This document shows, in pieces, positions 1 to 11,579 of a stretch of 64,000 nucleotides of DNA. The first letter of the stretch is position 1. Every line of letters starts with the position of its first letter. This DNA is from Porphyra umbilicalis (Eukaryota; Rhodophyta; Bangiophyceae; Bangiales; Bangiaceae). Position numbers and translations under genes: made by a program. Below the pieces are notes generated by a model. It ran no database searches. It was not told the DNA's origin and worked only from the letters and a program-made list of their open reading frames with translations. The stretch spans positions 124,001 to 188,000 of the forward strand of contig KV918820.1 in assembly GCA_002049455.2 (NCBI GenBank), in the 5' to 3' direction.

Positions 1-640
1 GCGGCGGCGGCGGCGGGACGGGCGGTCACCGGCCGGTCCGCCGTGCCGCGGCGGGCCCGCCGCCCCGAGTGGTCGGCCGACGGCGCCGACGCCGGGCGCC
101 GCCCGGGTCGGCGGGCGCCACGAGGGAGGCGCCGCCGCCGGTCGCCTGCCCACCGTCCACGGGGTGGGGGGGCGGCGGGACCGCACGCCCGACGCGAGGC
201 GCCGCGGCCGCCACCGCCGCCGCCGCCGCCGCGACAGCCGCCGCCGCCGCGACCGCGATCGGTACGGCGGTGGCGGAGCTAAAAGGGGCGGGGTGGCGGC
301 ACGGCGCGCTGTTGCGCAGGGCCTCGCGTGTGGCAGGGGGAGGAGGGCGGTGACGGACGCGGCCGCGGGCGCGGCCGACACGGTGGTCACCCACAGAGCG
401 GGGTTGGTCGACGTGCGGGGCAACGCGAAACTTTGAGAAGAATCAGAAGCTCCGGGTCGACCCTTGACAGAGCGTACAGTAACACACAGGTGAGTTTTGA
501 CAAAGTGTGCCAGTGCAGTGGAGTGCCTGGGCTGGACAGGCATTTCGTAGGAGGGCTGCAGAAGTACGTGATAACTCTCTACTTGCGGCGCCTACCTGGA
601 AACCTCGGTCCATCTGCTCGAAAGATGAAAGGACACGCAC
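1..640. other. GC-rich low-complexity DNA, no gene seen
   Basis: CGG/CCG trinucleotide-rich sequence at the left edge. Open frames occur on both strands but encode only Arg/Ala/Pro/Gly-rich low complexity and look like composition artefacts. After about 430 the composition relaxes, with no recognisable product. Confidence 0.5.
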
Positions 641-2560
641 AGAAGTGACACAGACATGGTGTGCGTGCAATACCCTGGCCTTCAGGGCGGTGGCGCGCTC
701 GGCGACGCATCGACACGGGGCGCGCCGGCCCGCCGCATGGCCGCGAGCGCGCACGGGGGCACGTACTGTCCCTGACGCAATTCTGGATCAGCGACGCAAA
801 GCTGGATCACCGGAATCGTCGATTCCAGCTCATTTGCCCGTCTTTTTACTGCTTTTTCTCTCTTCTTCGGCGCTGCTACAAAAATAAAACAGCGGTGGGG
901 GAGAAAACATACCAACAGAAAGCCCAGAGGAAGGCACATCTTTTGCTGTCAAGGGTGCTCGTATGCTCGAAAAAAAACGGAGACGGTCGGGGTGGCGCGG
1001 AAGGAGGCCGTCCTTTCGGCGCTAAGTGCTCGTAACATTGCAGATCCGGCCGATCGATCGCGGTCGGGATCACAAACCGGTGATCCGGAGCAGTGATCGG
1101 GGGCCCTCCGCACGGATGGCACTCATCCGCGAGCGCGCACTTTCTCGCCGACGCGTGCACTCGTTGCTGCCAAGTGCCAGCCCGCGCGCCCTTTCCGTCA
1201 ACACCCCCTGTCTGTGCCCGGGACAGCGGCCTGCGAGGTGGTGAGGTGCGGTGGTGCGGCCGCCGCGACGGCGCGCGCCGGCGTGGTGGCAGGGTGGGGC
1301 GGCGCGGCTACCGCGACGGCACCGACGACGCGCGCAGGTGTTGTCGCACGGTGGGGCGGGGCGACCGCCACGACAATACCGAGCGCCGTGCTGTGGTATG
1401 GTAGTGCGGCGCGTCCGCCCCCACGGCACCGACGAGGCGTGCCAGCGTGGTAGCAGTGTGGGGTGGCGCGGCCGCCGCGACGGCGACGACGAGGAGCGCC
1501 GGCGTGGTGGCAGGCTGGGGCGGCGCGGACGCCGCGAAGGAGCCACCGAGGCGCGCCAACCTGGCCGCAGGGAGGGGTGGGGCGGCTCGGGTGATGGCGT
1601 AGTCCTGACGCGGGGGCAACGCGTCCTGTGTGCACAGGCATGGGGAGGCGAGCACGACCGACCAACGCATCGAACACGATCGCCTGCTCCAATTGACGAT
1701 CGTCCACAGTTGCCAAGTAGCCTACGAAATCAATCCGATTCGCCGTGATCCACAGTTGCGTCGCCCGTGTCACGGAAGGTCATCAATGAAACACAACTTC
1801 AAGCTACCAAAAGGACAAGAAGAACGAGACAAAAGGCAGCACATGCCGTAGACGAAAGAAAGCTCTCCTCAGCGCCTTCTCAGATCTGTCTTCAGATGTT
1901 TCCTCCGATGAGATCCAACAACGCTATCCTCCAGAGCAGTATTCTTGATCCAGAATTGCGTCAGGGACAGTACAGCCACGTTGCCGTGTCGGGGGGCGCG
2001 CGGGGCGGGGAAAGGGGTGCCGCCGCCGCCACAACAGCGGCGGCGGCCCGCCGGCGTCGCGCGACGCCCACCAGAGGGGCCGTCACTCCGCCGCGCAGCG
2101 CACCTGCGCACGGCGGGCGCGGCGGCCGACACGGCGCACGGGCGGGCGGATGGGATCGACCGCTGCGCGACGGGGCGCCTCCAATCGCGCCGCTCGATGG
2201 CGTCAGGAATTGCCGACGAGCCGCCGCTACAGAAGCTGGCGCGCAGGCACAATCACCCGCGGGGCATCGTGGGCGGGTCGAATCCCGGAAGTCGCCGCGC
2301 GCGGTCGCCGCGCGCCACTCGGGTCGGTAGGGGGGGGCAGGGGGGCAGGCGCCCTGTGACCCCTGTGGCAGGACAGTCCTTCTCAGCCTCTTAACTCTAT
2401 TCGCTTTTAGCGTCATCGCGACCCTTACACGCTCTCAGATCCCTGAGGACACGAAAGCAGACTGCCACCTCTGAAACGGAGAGCAAGTCTCGTGATCTAA
2501 GTATATGTGTGCATCACTACACTGAGAGCACCCTGTCCTAAAGTCCAGAAAATTACTGTG
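641..2560 (+). repeat. Long-inverted-repeat element G, copy 1 (interrupted)
   Basis: The 641-765 and 1971-2560 segments match, in reverse orientation, the 34.7-35.5 kb segment (copy 2). The right end holds the shared terminal sequence that reads CAGGGTGCTCTCA on the reverse strand, followed by a TGATGCACACATATACTT-like stretch. A TA-flanked element (766-1970) is inserted in the middle; copy 2 lacks it. The left terminus is too diverged to place precisely. No transposase is visible; non-autonomous class II is the likely status. Confidence 0.55.
766..1970. mobile_element. Non-autonomous TA-flanked transposon E (mariner/pogo type)
   Basis: It has terminal inverted repeats of about 25 bp, perfect at both ends, beginning CTGTCCCTGACGC. 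TA flanks both ends at 764-765 and 1971-1972. The uninterrupted homologous site with a single TA is at 35332-35333 in copy 2 of element G, so the insertion boundary is directly supported. The interior (about 1200-1640) is a GC-rich minisatellite with no transposase. Tc1/mariner and pogo transposons duplicate TA. No link to the pogo transposase at 16-18 kb could be shown because that element's termini were not found. Confidence 0.8.
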
Positions 2561-3226
2561 GACGTGTGACAGATAGGAAGTAATCAATTTCTGTGAAGGA
2601 ACCGGTCGCAAATGGTTTTGTTGGAATGACATAGTCAGTGGTGGGCACGCTGTTTTGGGCATTCTGTGCAGCCTGCTGAATTAGCTCAATCAATATTTAC
2701 TTCACAAAACTGTGGCGCGGTCTTTGGCATGCGGAAACACAAACCTCACCTCGCGACAGACCCACGCCGCATCTACCAACGAACTGCTCTCGGCTCGTAG
2801 CCCCGGCGCGCGCCATCACGGCAACACGCGATGGCCACGACGCATGCGGCGGGTGGTTCAACCTCGCGCCGTTTCCGCCGACGCTTTGCCGCACGATGGC
2901 TATGGTCGGCGAAGCGGCGAGCCTCTCGTTGTGTGACCCGTCTGCAAGTGGCGTCCGTCTCCCCCCACCGCAACGTACCCCCACGCTGTCCCATGCCATA
3001 GGGACATAAAAATCTTTACGACTCCGCGTGCGCCCCGTCCCAAACAATAATGCCGCGCCAGTACACCCCAAAGCCCCTTCCGGTCCGCAATAGCGAGGGA
3101 ACCACGCCCCCCGCCACTGTCCGCCGCGACACCCAACAGCCCCCCACGACACCCGCCGGGCGCGGCGCCAGCGCCGCGGCGCTCTTGCGCCCAACCCCCC
3201 CCCCTCCCGCCATTGACGCCCCACCC
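2561..3226. other. Intergenic, 3' flank of the first ankyrin gene
   Basis: No similarity to other parts of the window and no convincing gene. The open frames here are low complexity or lack any motif. Confidence 0.4.
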
Positions 3227-4135
3227 TCACACCCCCCCATACGCGCGCCGCCGGCGCGCCGCCAACACAATCGCCTCAATCACGGCCGTCACCTCTGCCG
3301 GGCGCCCCCTCCCCCCCGCCGCCCGCGGCGGCAGGGGCGGCGGGGACCCGGCACGCGGCGGCACCGCCGCCCGCGCCGCCCGCGCGGCCACGTCGAGTGG
3401 GGTGTCCCCCCACGTGTCGGCGGCGGCCACGTCAGCCACCCCCATTTCCGTCAGCGCCGCCGCCGCCTCGGCCGCGTCGGCGGCAGCCGACCGCGCGACA
3501 ATGTGGAGCGCCGTCTCCCCAAACGCTGACGCCGCGTCCGCGTCGGCGCCCGCGCGCAGCAACGACCGCACCGCCGGCGTGATGCGCCGCGCGCCAGCCG
3601 CGGCGGCCATGAGCGGCGTAATGCGCGCGCCGGGTGTCGACTTGTTGACCGGCGCGCCGGCGGCTAGGAGGATCCCCATAACGTCGGTGGCGCCGGCGGC
3701 GGCGGCCAAGTGCAGCGGGCCGACACAATCGTCTTGGCACGGGCCCGTGAGGCGCACGTCGGCGCCGGCGGCGAGGAGCACGCGCGTCATGAGGGCGTTG
3801 CCCTTTTCTGCCGCAACCATGAGGGGGGTCCACCCGCGCCCGTCGGGCGCGTCCACGATGAGGGGATCCACGACGGCCGCGGCGGTGCGCGAGCGCCCGC
3901 AGCGCACCGCGTCGTGGAGGCGGTGGACGGCGGTGAGGTAGATGTCGACGGCGGCGGGGTCAATGCCTTCGCCGACCATGCAGGGGAAAAGGACCCCTGG
4001 GGTCGGGGGGGGGCCGCTGACGCGGCAAGTGGGCGGGAAGGGGAGGTACGGGGACAAGTCGAGAAGCGTGTCAAAAGCAGGCAAGGGGGGGCGGGGGTCC
4101 ATGAGGTGGGGGGGGGTAAACACCGGCGACGCCAT
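3227..4135 (-). CDS. Ankyrin-repeat protein ANK-1 (302 aa)
   Basis: This is a probable protein-interaction adaptor with no enzymatic motif. After a Pro-rich N-terminus (1-55) come about five ankyrin repeats: a degenerate one near 69-97, then GWTPLMVAAEKGNALM (101-116), PLHLAAAAGATDVMGILLAA (140-159), TPLMAAAAGA (173-182), ETALHIVAR (207-215) and a half repeat DTPLDVAARAA (244-254). A Pro-rich linker (259-271) leads to a C-terminal helix ending AARRRRAYGGV, shared with the three downstream paralogues. The frame is open further upstream, but this ATG has a good context (accATGg) and the upstream part is low complexity. No signal peptide or membrane segment is seen. The partner is unknown. Confidence 0.8.
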   Translation of the reverse strand: MASPVFTPPHLMDPRPPLPAFDTLLDLSPYLPFPPTCRVSGPPPTPGVLFPCMVGEGIDPAAVDIYLTAVHRLHDAVRCGRSRTAAAVVDPLIVDAPDGRGWTPLMVAAEKGNALMTRVLLAAGADVRLTGPCQDDCVGPLHLAAAAGATDVMGILLAAGAPVNKSTPGARITPLMAAAAGARRITPAVRSLLRAGADADAASAFGETALHIVARSAAADAAEAAAALTEMGVADVAAADTWGDTPLDVAARAARAAVPPRAGSPPPLPPRAAGGRGRPAEVTAVIEAIVLAARRRRAYGGV

Positions 4136-5275
4136 GGTCGGTTGGACGGCGGTGGCTGGTGGCAGGGCTAAAGAAAGTGCGAGGGGGGCGGGGAAGGGGC
4201 ACGCGCGACAAGGTGAGGAGGGCGGAGCTTGTCGGCGGGCGTGGGGGTGGAATGGGGCTGGGAGCGCCGGATGAGAGGCGGGGACGGAGATGAATGACCG
4301 TGGGGAGGGCGGGGCATGGAGAGTGTCGACCCCTGACGGCGCCCTCTTCAACCCATCGCCCTCCACCCGGCGGCGAGCAGAGACGGGAGACGACTGCCCG
4401 GGCGCCGCCCAGAAGCGCGGAGAGCGAGCGCGCGGGTCATCGCGCGACAGCGGTCCGGGCTTGGGGCGGGCCACGTCACTGATGCCGCGCAGCCACCTCG
4501 CGCCAGCGCGGAGGCACCGTAACCAAATCTGATCTGGTGCCGCAGAGGCTCTGTCTCGGGCGAGGCGTGGCCACTCAATTCAATCCGCGTGACGCGATCC
4601 GTGTGGCCAAATCACGTGGGTGGTTCCGACCAATCCGCGTCGCGTGGACAGACGCACGCGTGACGCGCCGTGGCGGTCACGGTTGCGAGCGCGCAGGGCC
4701 CCAGCGGCGGGCCCGAGCTGGTCGCCAGGCCCGCCGCCTCTGCGTGCGGTCGAGCGTGAGCGCGCCAAAAAAATCGATGTTTTGGATGGCCGTTTCAAAT
4801 CGCTCGAAGCGTCTACGTAGACAGTAGCTTGCTGTCAGCTTCATGGACCGATTGTACGCACCGTACCCCCTTCCGTCTGCCATGGACACCAGTAGTCACC
4901 TCTTCCCGAGGTGAGGAGCGAAGCAAGCAACAGCGTCACACTCCACGAGATGAACCTAGTGAACAGTATACGATTACCCGCTTGAGGCGGCTCGAAGACG
5001 AGTGGCTGCGTCCCATCCTTTTGCCATGGACGTACAAAAGGCGTCGACCCGGGCTGCGGACGAGCAAGACAACAGCAGAAAAATTGTAAGACCTAGGCTC
5101 CATGTTGCACGCTAGAAAAAAAATTCAAAGACCATCGGGACGTCGCCCGCTCAAACATAGAAATAGGGTTGCGTGGCTCTCCTCCGTGGCCCCTCTCCGC
5201 GCAGCAACCTCCGCCACGCCCCTGTCTTTGACACGTCAATGGCAAGAGTCGTAGCCTCAACCAGCACCCTCCCCT
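4136..5275. other. Intergenic region between ANK-1 and ANK-2
   Basis: This holds the 5' flank of ANK-1, including a pyrimidine-rich stretch on the coding strand just upstream of the start, and the 3' flank of ANK-2. No gene, RNA or repeat is recognised. Confidence 0.4.
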
Positions 5276-5998
5276 TCACATTCCCCCGTACATTCGGCGC
5301 CGGCGCGCCACCAGTGCAATCGTGTCGATGAGCGCCGTCACCACAACCCCCCGCGCCGCCCCCGGCGGTAGTAGCGGCGGCAGCGGCGTTGCCGACACGC
5401 CGGCTGGGACCGCCGCGCACGCCGCCCGCCGCGCCACATCCAGAGGCGCATCCCCCCGCTTGTTCACCATCGACAGCTCCGCCTTGCCCGTGTCTAGCAG
5501 CATCGCCGCCGCCTGCGCAGCATCCGTCGCGACCGCGCGCGCAACAATGTGGAGCGGCGTGTCACCAGTAGCGCTGGTGGCATTGACGGTGGCGTCCGTC
5601 TTGAGCAGCACCGAAACAGCCGGCACGATGCGCCCGCCACCCCCGGCGGCGGCCATCAGCGGAGTGACGCGCTCGACGGGCGTCGCACTATTGACGTTTG
5701 CTCCAAATAACAGGAGGTCTTGTATGCAGTCAGGATCACCTGCAATCGCCGCGAGATGCAGGGCGGCGACGTCGTCACCTGCCCCTGGTCCGGTCCAGTG
5801 CACGTATGCCCCAGCATCAAGGAGCACGTGTACCATGGGCGCATTGCCCCGAACCGCCGCCATCATCAGGGGCGACCACCCGCCCTCGTCGGGCGTGTCG
5901 ACTACGCCGACGCTGGCAAAGACCGTGGCCGAGGTGAGGCGCCCCTCGCGCACGGCATCGTGGAGGAAGCGGGCGCTGGGCGAGGTGCTGTCCGCCAT
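5276..5998 (-). CDS. Ankyrin-repeat protein ANK-2 (240 aa or longer)
   Basis: A close paralogue of ANK-1 in the same orientation. From the chosen ATG (MADSTSPS) it shows LHDAVREGR (12-20, matching LHDAVRCGR of ANK-1), then repeats with WSPLMMAAVRGNAPMVHVLL (41-60), ALHLAAIAGDPDCIQDLL (79-96), TPLMAAAGGGG (112-122), TPLHIVARAVATDAA (147-161) and APLDVARRAACAAV (184-197). A Pro-rich linker and the tail ALVARRRRMYGGM follow. The frame stays open upstream to 6694 with some non-repetitive sequence, so the true start may lie further 5'. The aligned repeats suggest divergence after tandem duplication. Function is unknown beyond protein binding. Confidence 0.78.
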   Translation of the reverse strand: MADSTSPSARFLHDAVREGRLTSATVFASVGVVDTPDEGGWSPLMMAAVRGNAPMVHVLLDAGAYVHWTGPGAGDDVAALHLAAIAGDPDCIQDLLLFGANVNSATPVERVTPLMAAAGGGGRIVPAVSVLLKTDATVNATSATGDTPLHIVARAVATDAAQAAAMLLDTGKAELSMVNKRGDAPLDVARRAACAAVPAGVSATPLPPLLPPGAARGVVVTALIDTIALVARRRRMYGGM

Positions 5999-6464
5999 GT
6001 GAAGGCCGCGTGCTCGTCGACGCAGGCGACGACCGCCGCGGGGGATGACCAGGACAAGGGTGTCCGGTGACCCGTCGAGCACAGTGATAACGACGTGGGT
6101 GGGGGCGGGGCGGGTCACGTCCAGCAAAGAAAGAGCGGGGGAGGTCGTGAGGTAGTCCGGCACGAAGGCGGCAGCTTGAGCGTGCACGGCGGTGGAAGAC
6201 GCAGAATGGCGCGCGCAATGGAGGAGCGGCGTTGGGTGATGGCAGTGCAAGCGGGATGCGACGGAGGGTCGACTTGTTGACCTCAGATGGCTGGTCGATT
6301 GGCGTATCTCGGCGGATCGAGGGTGCTTGAGAGCTGAGCTGTGAGCGCGTCCCGTCGCGGCACCTGTATGAATCGGCCGCGTCGGCTTCCCTCGTGCACC
6401 GACAGTGCACTGGTTGGAGGTGCGTGGGCAGCGAGAGTGACTGGCAGGTGAATGGCTGTGCAGC

Positions 6465-7862
6465 CGTCTCCGCGCTGCTACAGACATCGTCTGTCCCCGG
6501 CCGATTTGCGTCGAGCCCCTATCGAACCCTGTCGACGGCCATCGAGCGTCGAAACATGGGTTCGATACGGTCGGTCGATTGGGCATCGCAGCAGCTATCG
6601 AAGCCCCAGTTTCGATGATTCCTCGATACCCCAGCGCACGATGCACTCGACGTTTGGCCGTGTTCAACAGTTCCAAGAAGGCAGCAAGAAACATTGTGAT
6701 TGGTCAGATCCATGGATGCTTGTCAGTCGCCACATTTTGGAATAGTAGCCCACCTCCTGGTCGGCTGCTCGGTGCGGCTCTGGCACTTCGCCTGGGCGCC
6801 GCACCGAGCCGTCTTCGGCCCGACGCCTCATCCCGTCAGACTGGCGTCGCTGTGCTCACCGTACGTGAGGCGCTCGGCGACTCCCTCCCCCCTCACAGCA
6901 CCTGCGCCGTGCATCATACACGCCCTACTTCTACTCGCTCTTGAAGGTGAGTTGCGCTGCCATTTTTCCTTGTTGTCTGCAGCTCCTACGCCTTTGGTCC
7001 AGGCGTCCACAGCTGTTGTGGGCTGGTCGTGCGGTCGTGCGGTCGTGCAGTTGCCGTTTACTTGTTGTCTTGCTCGCTGGGCCTTGGATTTCTTTTCACT
7101 CACTCGTACGGTGCAGTGTACGTGCTTTTGTTGCGGTGGTCGTTGCTTTTCTTGGCCCCCCTCCCCCCCCTCCCTCTCCCGCTCATCCCCGTTCACTTGT
7201 GCGCTGCTCCTCTCAATGTGTACTGTTACTCTCTCTTTCGACTGTATGTATCTGGATGCCTTTCTTTCTGTTTCTTGGTAGGGTCCTTCGCAGGGTCGAT
7301 GCTCGGCAAGCGCGGTTTGAGTTTCACCAATGACCGCGTGGTGGCAGCCAGCCGAGTGGGCGGGTGTGTTGCGAAGGGAGGTGTGCCATCTGTATGCGCG
7401 CGAGTGGAGGGTTTGGGGGGAGTGGACGGAGCGTTGGCGCCGTTGCGGCCACTCGGAGACATGCGGGGGAACCAGGCGGGGTGGCGTGTGAGTCGGGTGA
7501 TGCAGGCCCGTGCATCTGGCTTGCGGGAAAACCCCGTCGAGTGTGAGGGTGTGCTTTAATGTGTTGGCGTGAGCCAGAGAGAAGCTTGGGTCTTTTTACC
7601 GCCGCAGTCGTAGCGGTCGCAGCAGGCAAAAAAAACTTCTTTCTCAAGCAGACACGTGTCTCTCTGTTTTATCCCACGCCCGGTTCAGGCATGGCTGTAA
7701 GCAGCCATCGAAATACTATCGAAGCCGCATCGACGCCTCGATGGCCCGCTCTCGTATCAACATACGACGAAGACCGGTTTCGATACGGGCATCGACGACT
7801 ATCGAGATGCGTCGAAAATAGGGGTTCGATGCAAATCGGCCGGGGACAGACGATACATCTCA
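6465..7862. repeat. Inverted-repeat pair with dense TCGA clusters
   Basis: The left arm (about 6485-6620) and right arm (about 7690-7852, inverted) share ATCGTCTGTCCCCGGCCGAT and the following TTGC(g/a)TCGA(g/a)CCCCTAT. Both arms then run into about 130-150 bp carrying roughly ten TCGA tetramers each. They flank about 1.1 kb of GC/T-rich DNA with no clear gene. The layout suggests a non-autonomous inverted-repeat transposon with subterminal motif arrays. No target-site duplication could be settled. Confidence 0.55.
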
Positions 7863-10568
7863 ACAGAGGGGGTGGGGGGGGGTGGGGGCAAGTGACGCGC
7901 TGGTGAGGAGAACCAACCACCACAGTGCGGGCGGGGCAGCGCAGCGCCGCCTCTCGAGGCGTCCGCCAGAGACAAAAGAATGACCGTGGCGCGCGCAGTC
8001 AACGTGTGGGTGTGGGGCCAATTCACAGCGCGTTGATGAAATCTCGTGTCAGGTTCCAAGGTATCTGCAACAAGGCCGAACCGTATTGCTGCTCGACCCC
8101 TTTGCGTTCAGAGAGAGATCGAAAATGAGTACATAACTCCTCTTTGCCCAATCTTTAAGGAGAAGTTCACATCCTTCGAGACATATGTTGCGAGACTCGC
8201 CGCAATGATCCCTCGGAGGTCTCGGGGAAGAAGTGGAGCAAGACCCTGACGGAGGAAAGGATGTGACACCGGCCAGCATTGAGGATACATGCCAAAGATG
8301 CATTGAAAGACACGGTCGCTTTATTGTTGCTCGGCGCGGGCACGGGTGGCAGAGCAGACACGAAATCGATAAGAAAGCCACGGTGTGCTACAGAGTCACG
8401 CAGACATGTAGCTAACTGCACACAGCCGCAAACTCTGACAGAGCTACAGGCCACCGGACAACAGCAAGCTCACCATGTCAGCGACTCGCGGACACCACGC
8501 ATGCTTGTGCGTATGACACAAGTTACTCGACTTCGATGTCAGCAACACCCATTGGTTTGCAAAGAAACAGAAGCCAAGAAAGAGGAAGCCATCGCACATA
8601 TGCATGGTAAGGATACATGGGGGACGGGCGAGCGAACACGAAAAAGAAGTACGTGGTCAGTTCATCCAACCCATCCACCACCCACCCACCGCGCGCGTCA
8701 CACTATCCACACTGCGCCAGTGTGGATCCCCACCCAATCGCCACCACCACTAGTCCAGCGACTGCAAACGTCGTCCGGCCCGTCGTAGAGTGACTCCCCC
8801 CCGCCCCCGTGCGAGCTGGAGAGAATGCGTGGGATGGAGGGGATGCAGATAAGAATACGACAGGAACGAGGGCGGTCGGCAGGAGGGTGGGCGGGGCGAT
8901 CGAACAGAGGGTGGCCGGGGCTTCCGGCCAGGAGGGTGGGTGGGGCGGTCGACCAGAGGGTGGGCGGGGCGGTCCGCCAGGAGGGTGGGCGGAGCGGTCG
9001 GCCAGGAGAGCGAGCGGGGATGTTGGCAGCACTTGTGCACTTGGGCGGCAGCCAGGAGCGGGGCTGGGGGCAGCATGGCAGTCACCTGCACACATGCCGA
9101 GGGCGCGCATTGGCGCCGCCCAGCACTTCGAATTATTATTAATCGCCCCGCTATCCCCAAGCACAAGACTTGACGTTTTCCAGCCCGCTGGTTGGCTGCC
9201 CGGTTGACCGGGGGCGCATCCTGGGTCCCCATTGGTAGCAGACTATCATGCCAACAGGTACTGAACAAAGTCTGGCTGACACAAGCTACGACGGTGAGGC
9301 GTCCGAGCAGAGGTCTCCATGTGCCCGCAAGAATGCATACTGTGTACGCCAAGTCTGCCTTGAACTGGGTGTGAAGGGTGCCGTTTGATCGCGCAAGGAG
9401 GACCTGCCCCATGACCCTGCCAGAGCTCTGCACGGCAATGCCAGCAGCCGTCCCACTCTAGCGACACCGTTTGCGCCCCCATCCTCCCCGACCCCCTCGG
9501 CATGTATGTGCAGCCCCCCTCGCCCCCCCCCCCCTGCCAGCAGGAGAAAGGAGTGGGAGAGGACAGGAAAGGAGGCAAGCACAAGTGTCCGTGGTTGGGC
9601 GGTGCCCGCAGCTATTGGGAGTAGACGAGTACGCACATGGGTAGGGGTGACCAGGTGGGTGGGGTAAGAAGGTCTCTGGGGGTGTCAGAAAGCCTTCTCA
9701 GACAGAGCCTTTTAGAGATCGACACAGCGACATTTGCGAGGATGGTGTCACGAGGTTTGCTGCATGGAAAAACATTTCTCTCACGACCTCCTCTCACGGT
9801 TCGCATATATTTTAAGTTCTCCGTGACCCAATTTGACAACGTGCTGTGTTGGGTTGTGTTGGTTCTGACGGCAGCCAGGAGTCGCACGGCTTGGACACGG
9901 GATCAGCGACGCGTGAGGGCCCGTGAGGTGTCGCGAGACTGGCATGGAAACATTCATCACGGGCGCGCCTGGTTGCGCCGATTGCCGACGCCCGCTCGCC
10001 AAACCGAACAGTGGGTACGGTGAGCCCGAGCTGTTTTCAGTTTTTTCTTGTGCGCGGGAGGCATGCAAGTCGCCGGCGCCGCCCGCTTGCGCGCGCGGCG
10101 CGAGTTGCTTGACCAGCGGCGACGGAGCCGCACGCACCCGAATGTGGTGCCGCACGTCGATACGGAGCCATCCAAGCACTGCAAGCACCTGCACTGTCCT
10201 CCCATGCAGCAAAGGGATGGCGTTTTTAACGCGTGACTGCTCTGCGAGACGCTGCCCAGGGAGGTGGAGAGGAGCGTGAAAAAGCGCAGTGTGCGTGGGT
10301 GATAACACCTGCATCGGCTGGCGCCGAATACGACCAGAGAAGCAATAGGCAAATGGCAATCGGTTCCACACAACAGGGCTATAGGGACTTATTGTTGATT
10401 TGTCCATCCAACGCAGCACGCGCCACGCGCGCAAGGCAGGCTCCCAGTCATGCCACTGCAGCAGTCGACCAGCCCGCCTGTCGACTTTGGTCATTCCCCA
10501 TGCAGACGGGCCCCGGCCACTCCGAACCCTTCGTGCGAGCCACTTAACCCCCCCTCGGGTCCCCACGG
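7863..10568. other. Intergenic, with a short minisatellite
   Basis: No gene recognised. A GGAGGGTGGGCGGGGCGGTC-like minisatellite occupies about 8875-9015. The minus-strand frames at 9781-10572 lie in the 3' flank of ANK-3 and show no domain. Confidence 0.4.
8875..9015. repeat. G-rich minisatellite
   Basis: Imperfect tandem copies of a roughly 20-40 bp unit containing AGGGTGGGCGGGGCGG. The G-run spacing would be compatible with G-quadruplex formation, which is inference only. Confidence 0.6.
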
Positions 10569-11579
10569 TCACGCCGCTCCGCCGTGCTTAATGTTGTGCT
10601 GGCGACGGCGGAGCGCCAGCGCAAGGCAGTCGAGCACGTCCGTCGTCCACACCGCCGCCGACGCGCCCGGCGGCGGCGGCGGCGGGAGCAGGCGCAGTGA
10701 CGGCTGCGGCTCCCCCCGTCGTGTCGACCGCACGACCGTCGCGCGTGCATCGTCGGCCGGCGTGTGGTCCGCGTCGTTGCGCGCGCCCACGTTTGCGCCG
10801 CCGCACTGAAGGAGCACATACGCCGCGACAGCAGCATTGCGGCTCATACTTTGTGCCACAAGGTGCAGGGCCGTGTCACCCGCCCGCGTGGCGGCATGGG
10901 CGTCGGCGCCGCGGGTGAGGAGAACGGAGATGATTGGCGGGTTGGCCGCCATGGCGGCGACGTGGAGGGGCGTGAAGCCCCTGCGGTTGAACTGGTTGAC
11001 TTTGGAAGAGACGGCCACGGCGAGCACGTTGCGCATGTGGTTGGCACGGACGACGGAAAAGATGAGCTGGGAGTCGTCCGAGAGGTTGTCGTCGTCCGTC
11101 AGTGGTGCCACACCCGCCTCGTCAAGATCCATGGACGAGCCGCTCGCGCTTTCGGAAATTGAGCCGTCAGAAGGTGGGGAGAGAGGTGGGGCCGCCTCAA
11201 CGCCTCGGGCCGGATTGTCAGGGTTAGCCTCGTCGGCAGACCCGCCAGCATCTTCGGCAGCGGGTGTGGTGGCTGTCGACGCGGGGCCGGTGGGCGCCAT
11301 TGGCAGAACCCCTCCCGCGTCGCCGCTGGGGGCAGAGGCTACAGGGAACTCTTTCAACACCGCCGCAGGGGATGACGCGGTTGCGGTGGAGGCCGGGAGG
11401 TGGGGGCGGTCGCTAGGGGCGGCAGCTGCTGCAGCGGCGCCGGGGGCGCGCGAGGGGACGTCAGGCCTGTCGCCTGTAGGCACGATGGGGGGGGGGGAGG
11501 GGCTAGGTGTCAAGCGGGATGGCGACACAGGCCTACGTAGTGGGGAACCCTTGGTCGCAGGGTCAGCCTGAGGCGGCAA
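10569..11579 (-). CDS. Ankyrin-repeat protein ANK-3 (336 aa)
   Basis: Third member of the cluster. It has a long disordered N-terminus rich in Pro/Ala/Ser (1-140) and an acidic Ser/Asp patch (141-170). Ankyrin repeats follow: about 172-197 degenerate, FTPLHVAAMAANPPIISVLL (202-221), DTALHLVAQSMSRNAAVAA (235-253) and a degenerate fourth, HTPADDARATVV (272-283). PSLRLLPPPPPPG (293-305) and the C-terminal helix TTDVLDCLALALRRRQ (312-327) match the tail of the other paralogues. The acidic N-terminus is not present in ANK-1 or ANK-2. The first ATG of the frame is used; M150 is a possible shorter start. No localisation signal apart from the basic C-terminus. Confidence 0.78.
   Translation of the reverse strand: MPPQADPATKGSPLRRPVSPSRLTPSPSPPPIVPTGDRPDVPSRAPGAAAAAAAPSDRPHLPASTATASSPAAVLKEFPVASAPSGDAGGVLPMAPTGPASTATTPAAEDAGGSADEANPDNPARGVEAAPPLSPPSDGSISESASGSSMDLDEAGVAPLTDDDNLSDDSQLIFSVVRANHMRNVLAVAVSSKVNQFNRRGFTPLHVAAMAANPPIISVLLTRGADAHAATRAGDTALHLVAQSMSRNAAVAAYVLLQCGGANVGARNDADHTPADDARATVVRSTRRGEPQPSLRLLPPPPPPGASAAVWTTDVLDCLALALRRRQHNIKHGGAA

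Noticed and set aside
1-430. Overlapping Arg/Ala/Pro frames on both strands
   Set aside because: Pure CGG/CCG composition. Every frame is open, and no domain or biased codon pattern distinguishes one.
1198-1773. 191-codon frame in element E
   Set aside because: Encoded by the internal minisatellite. No transposase motif.
2274-2292. tRNA B-box-like GGTCGAATCCCGG
   Set aside because: No cloverleaf can be drawn around it, and it lies inside a repeat present in two copies.
5164-5176. TAGGGTTGCGTGG resembling a hAT terminus
   Set aside because: No inverted partner or 8-bp duplication found nearby.
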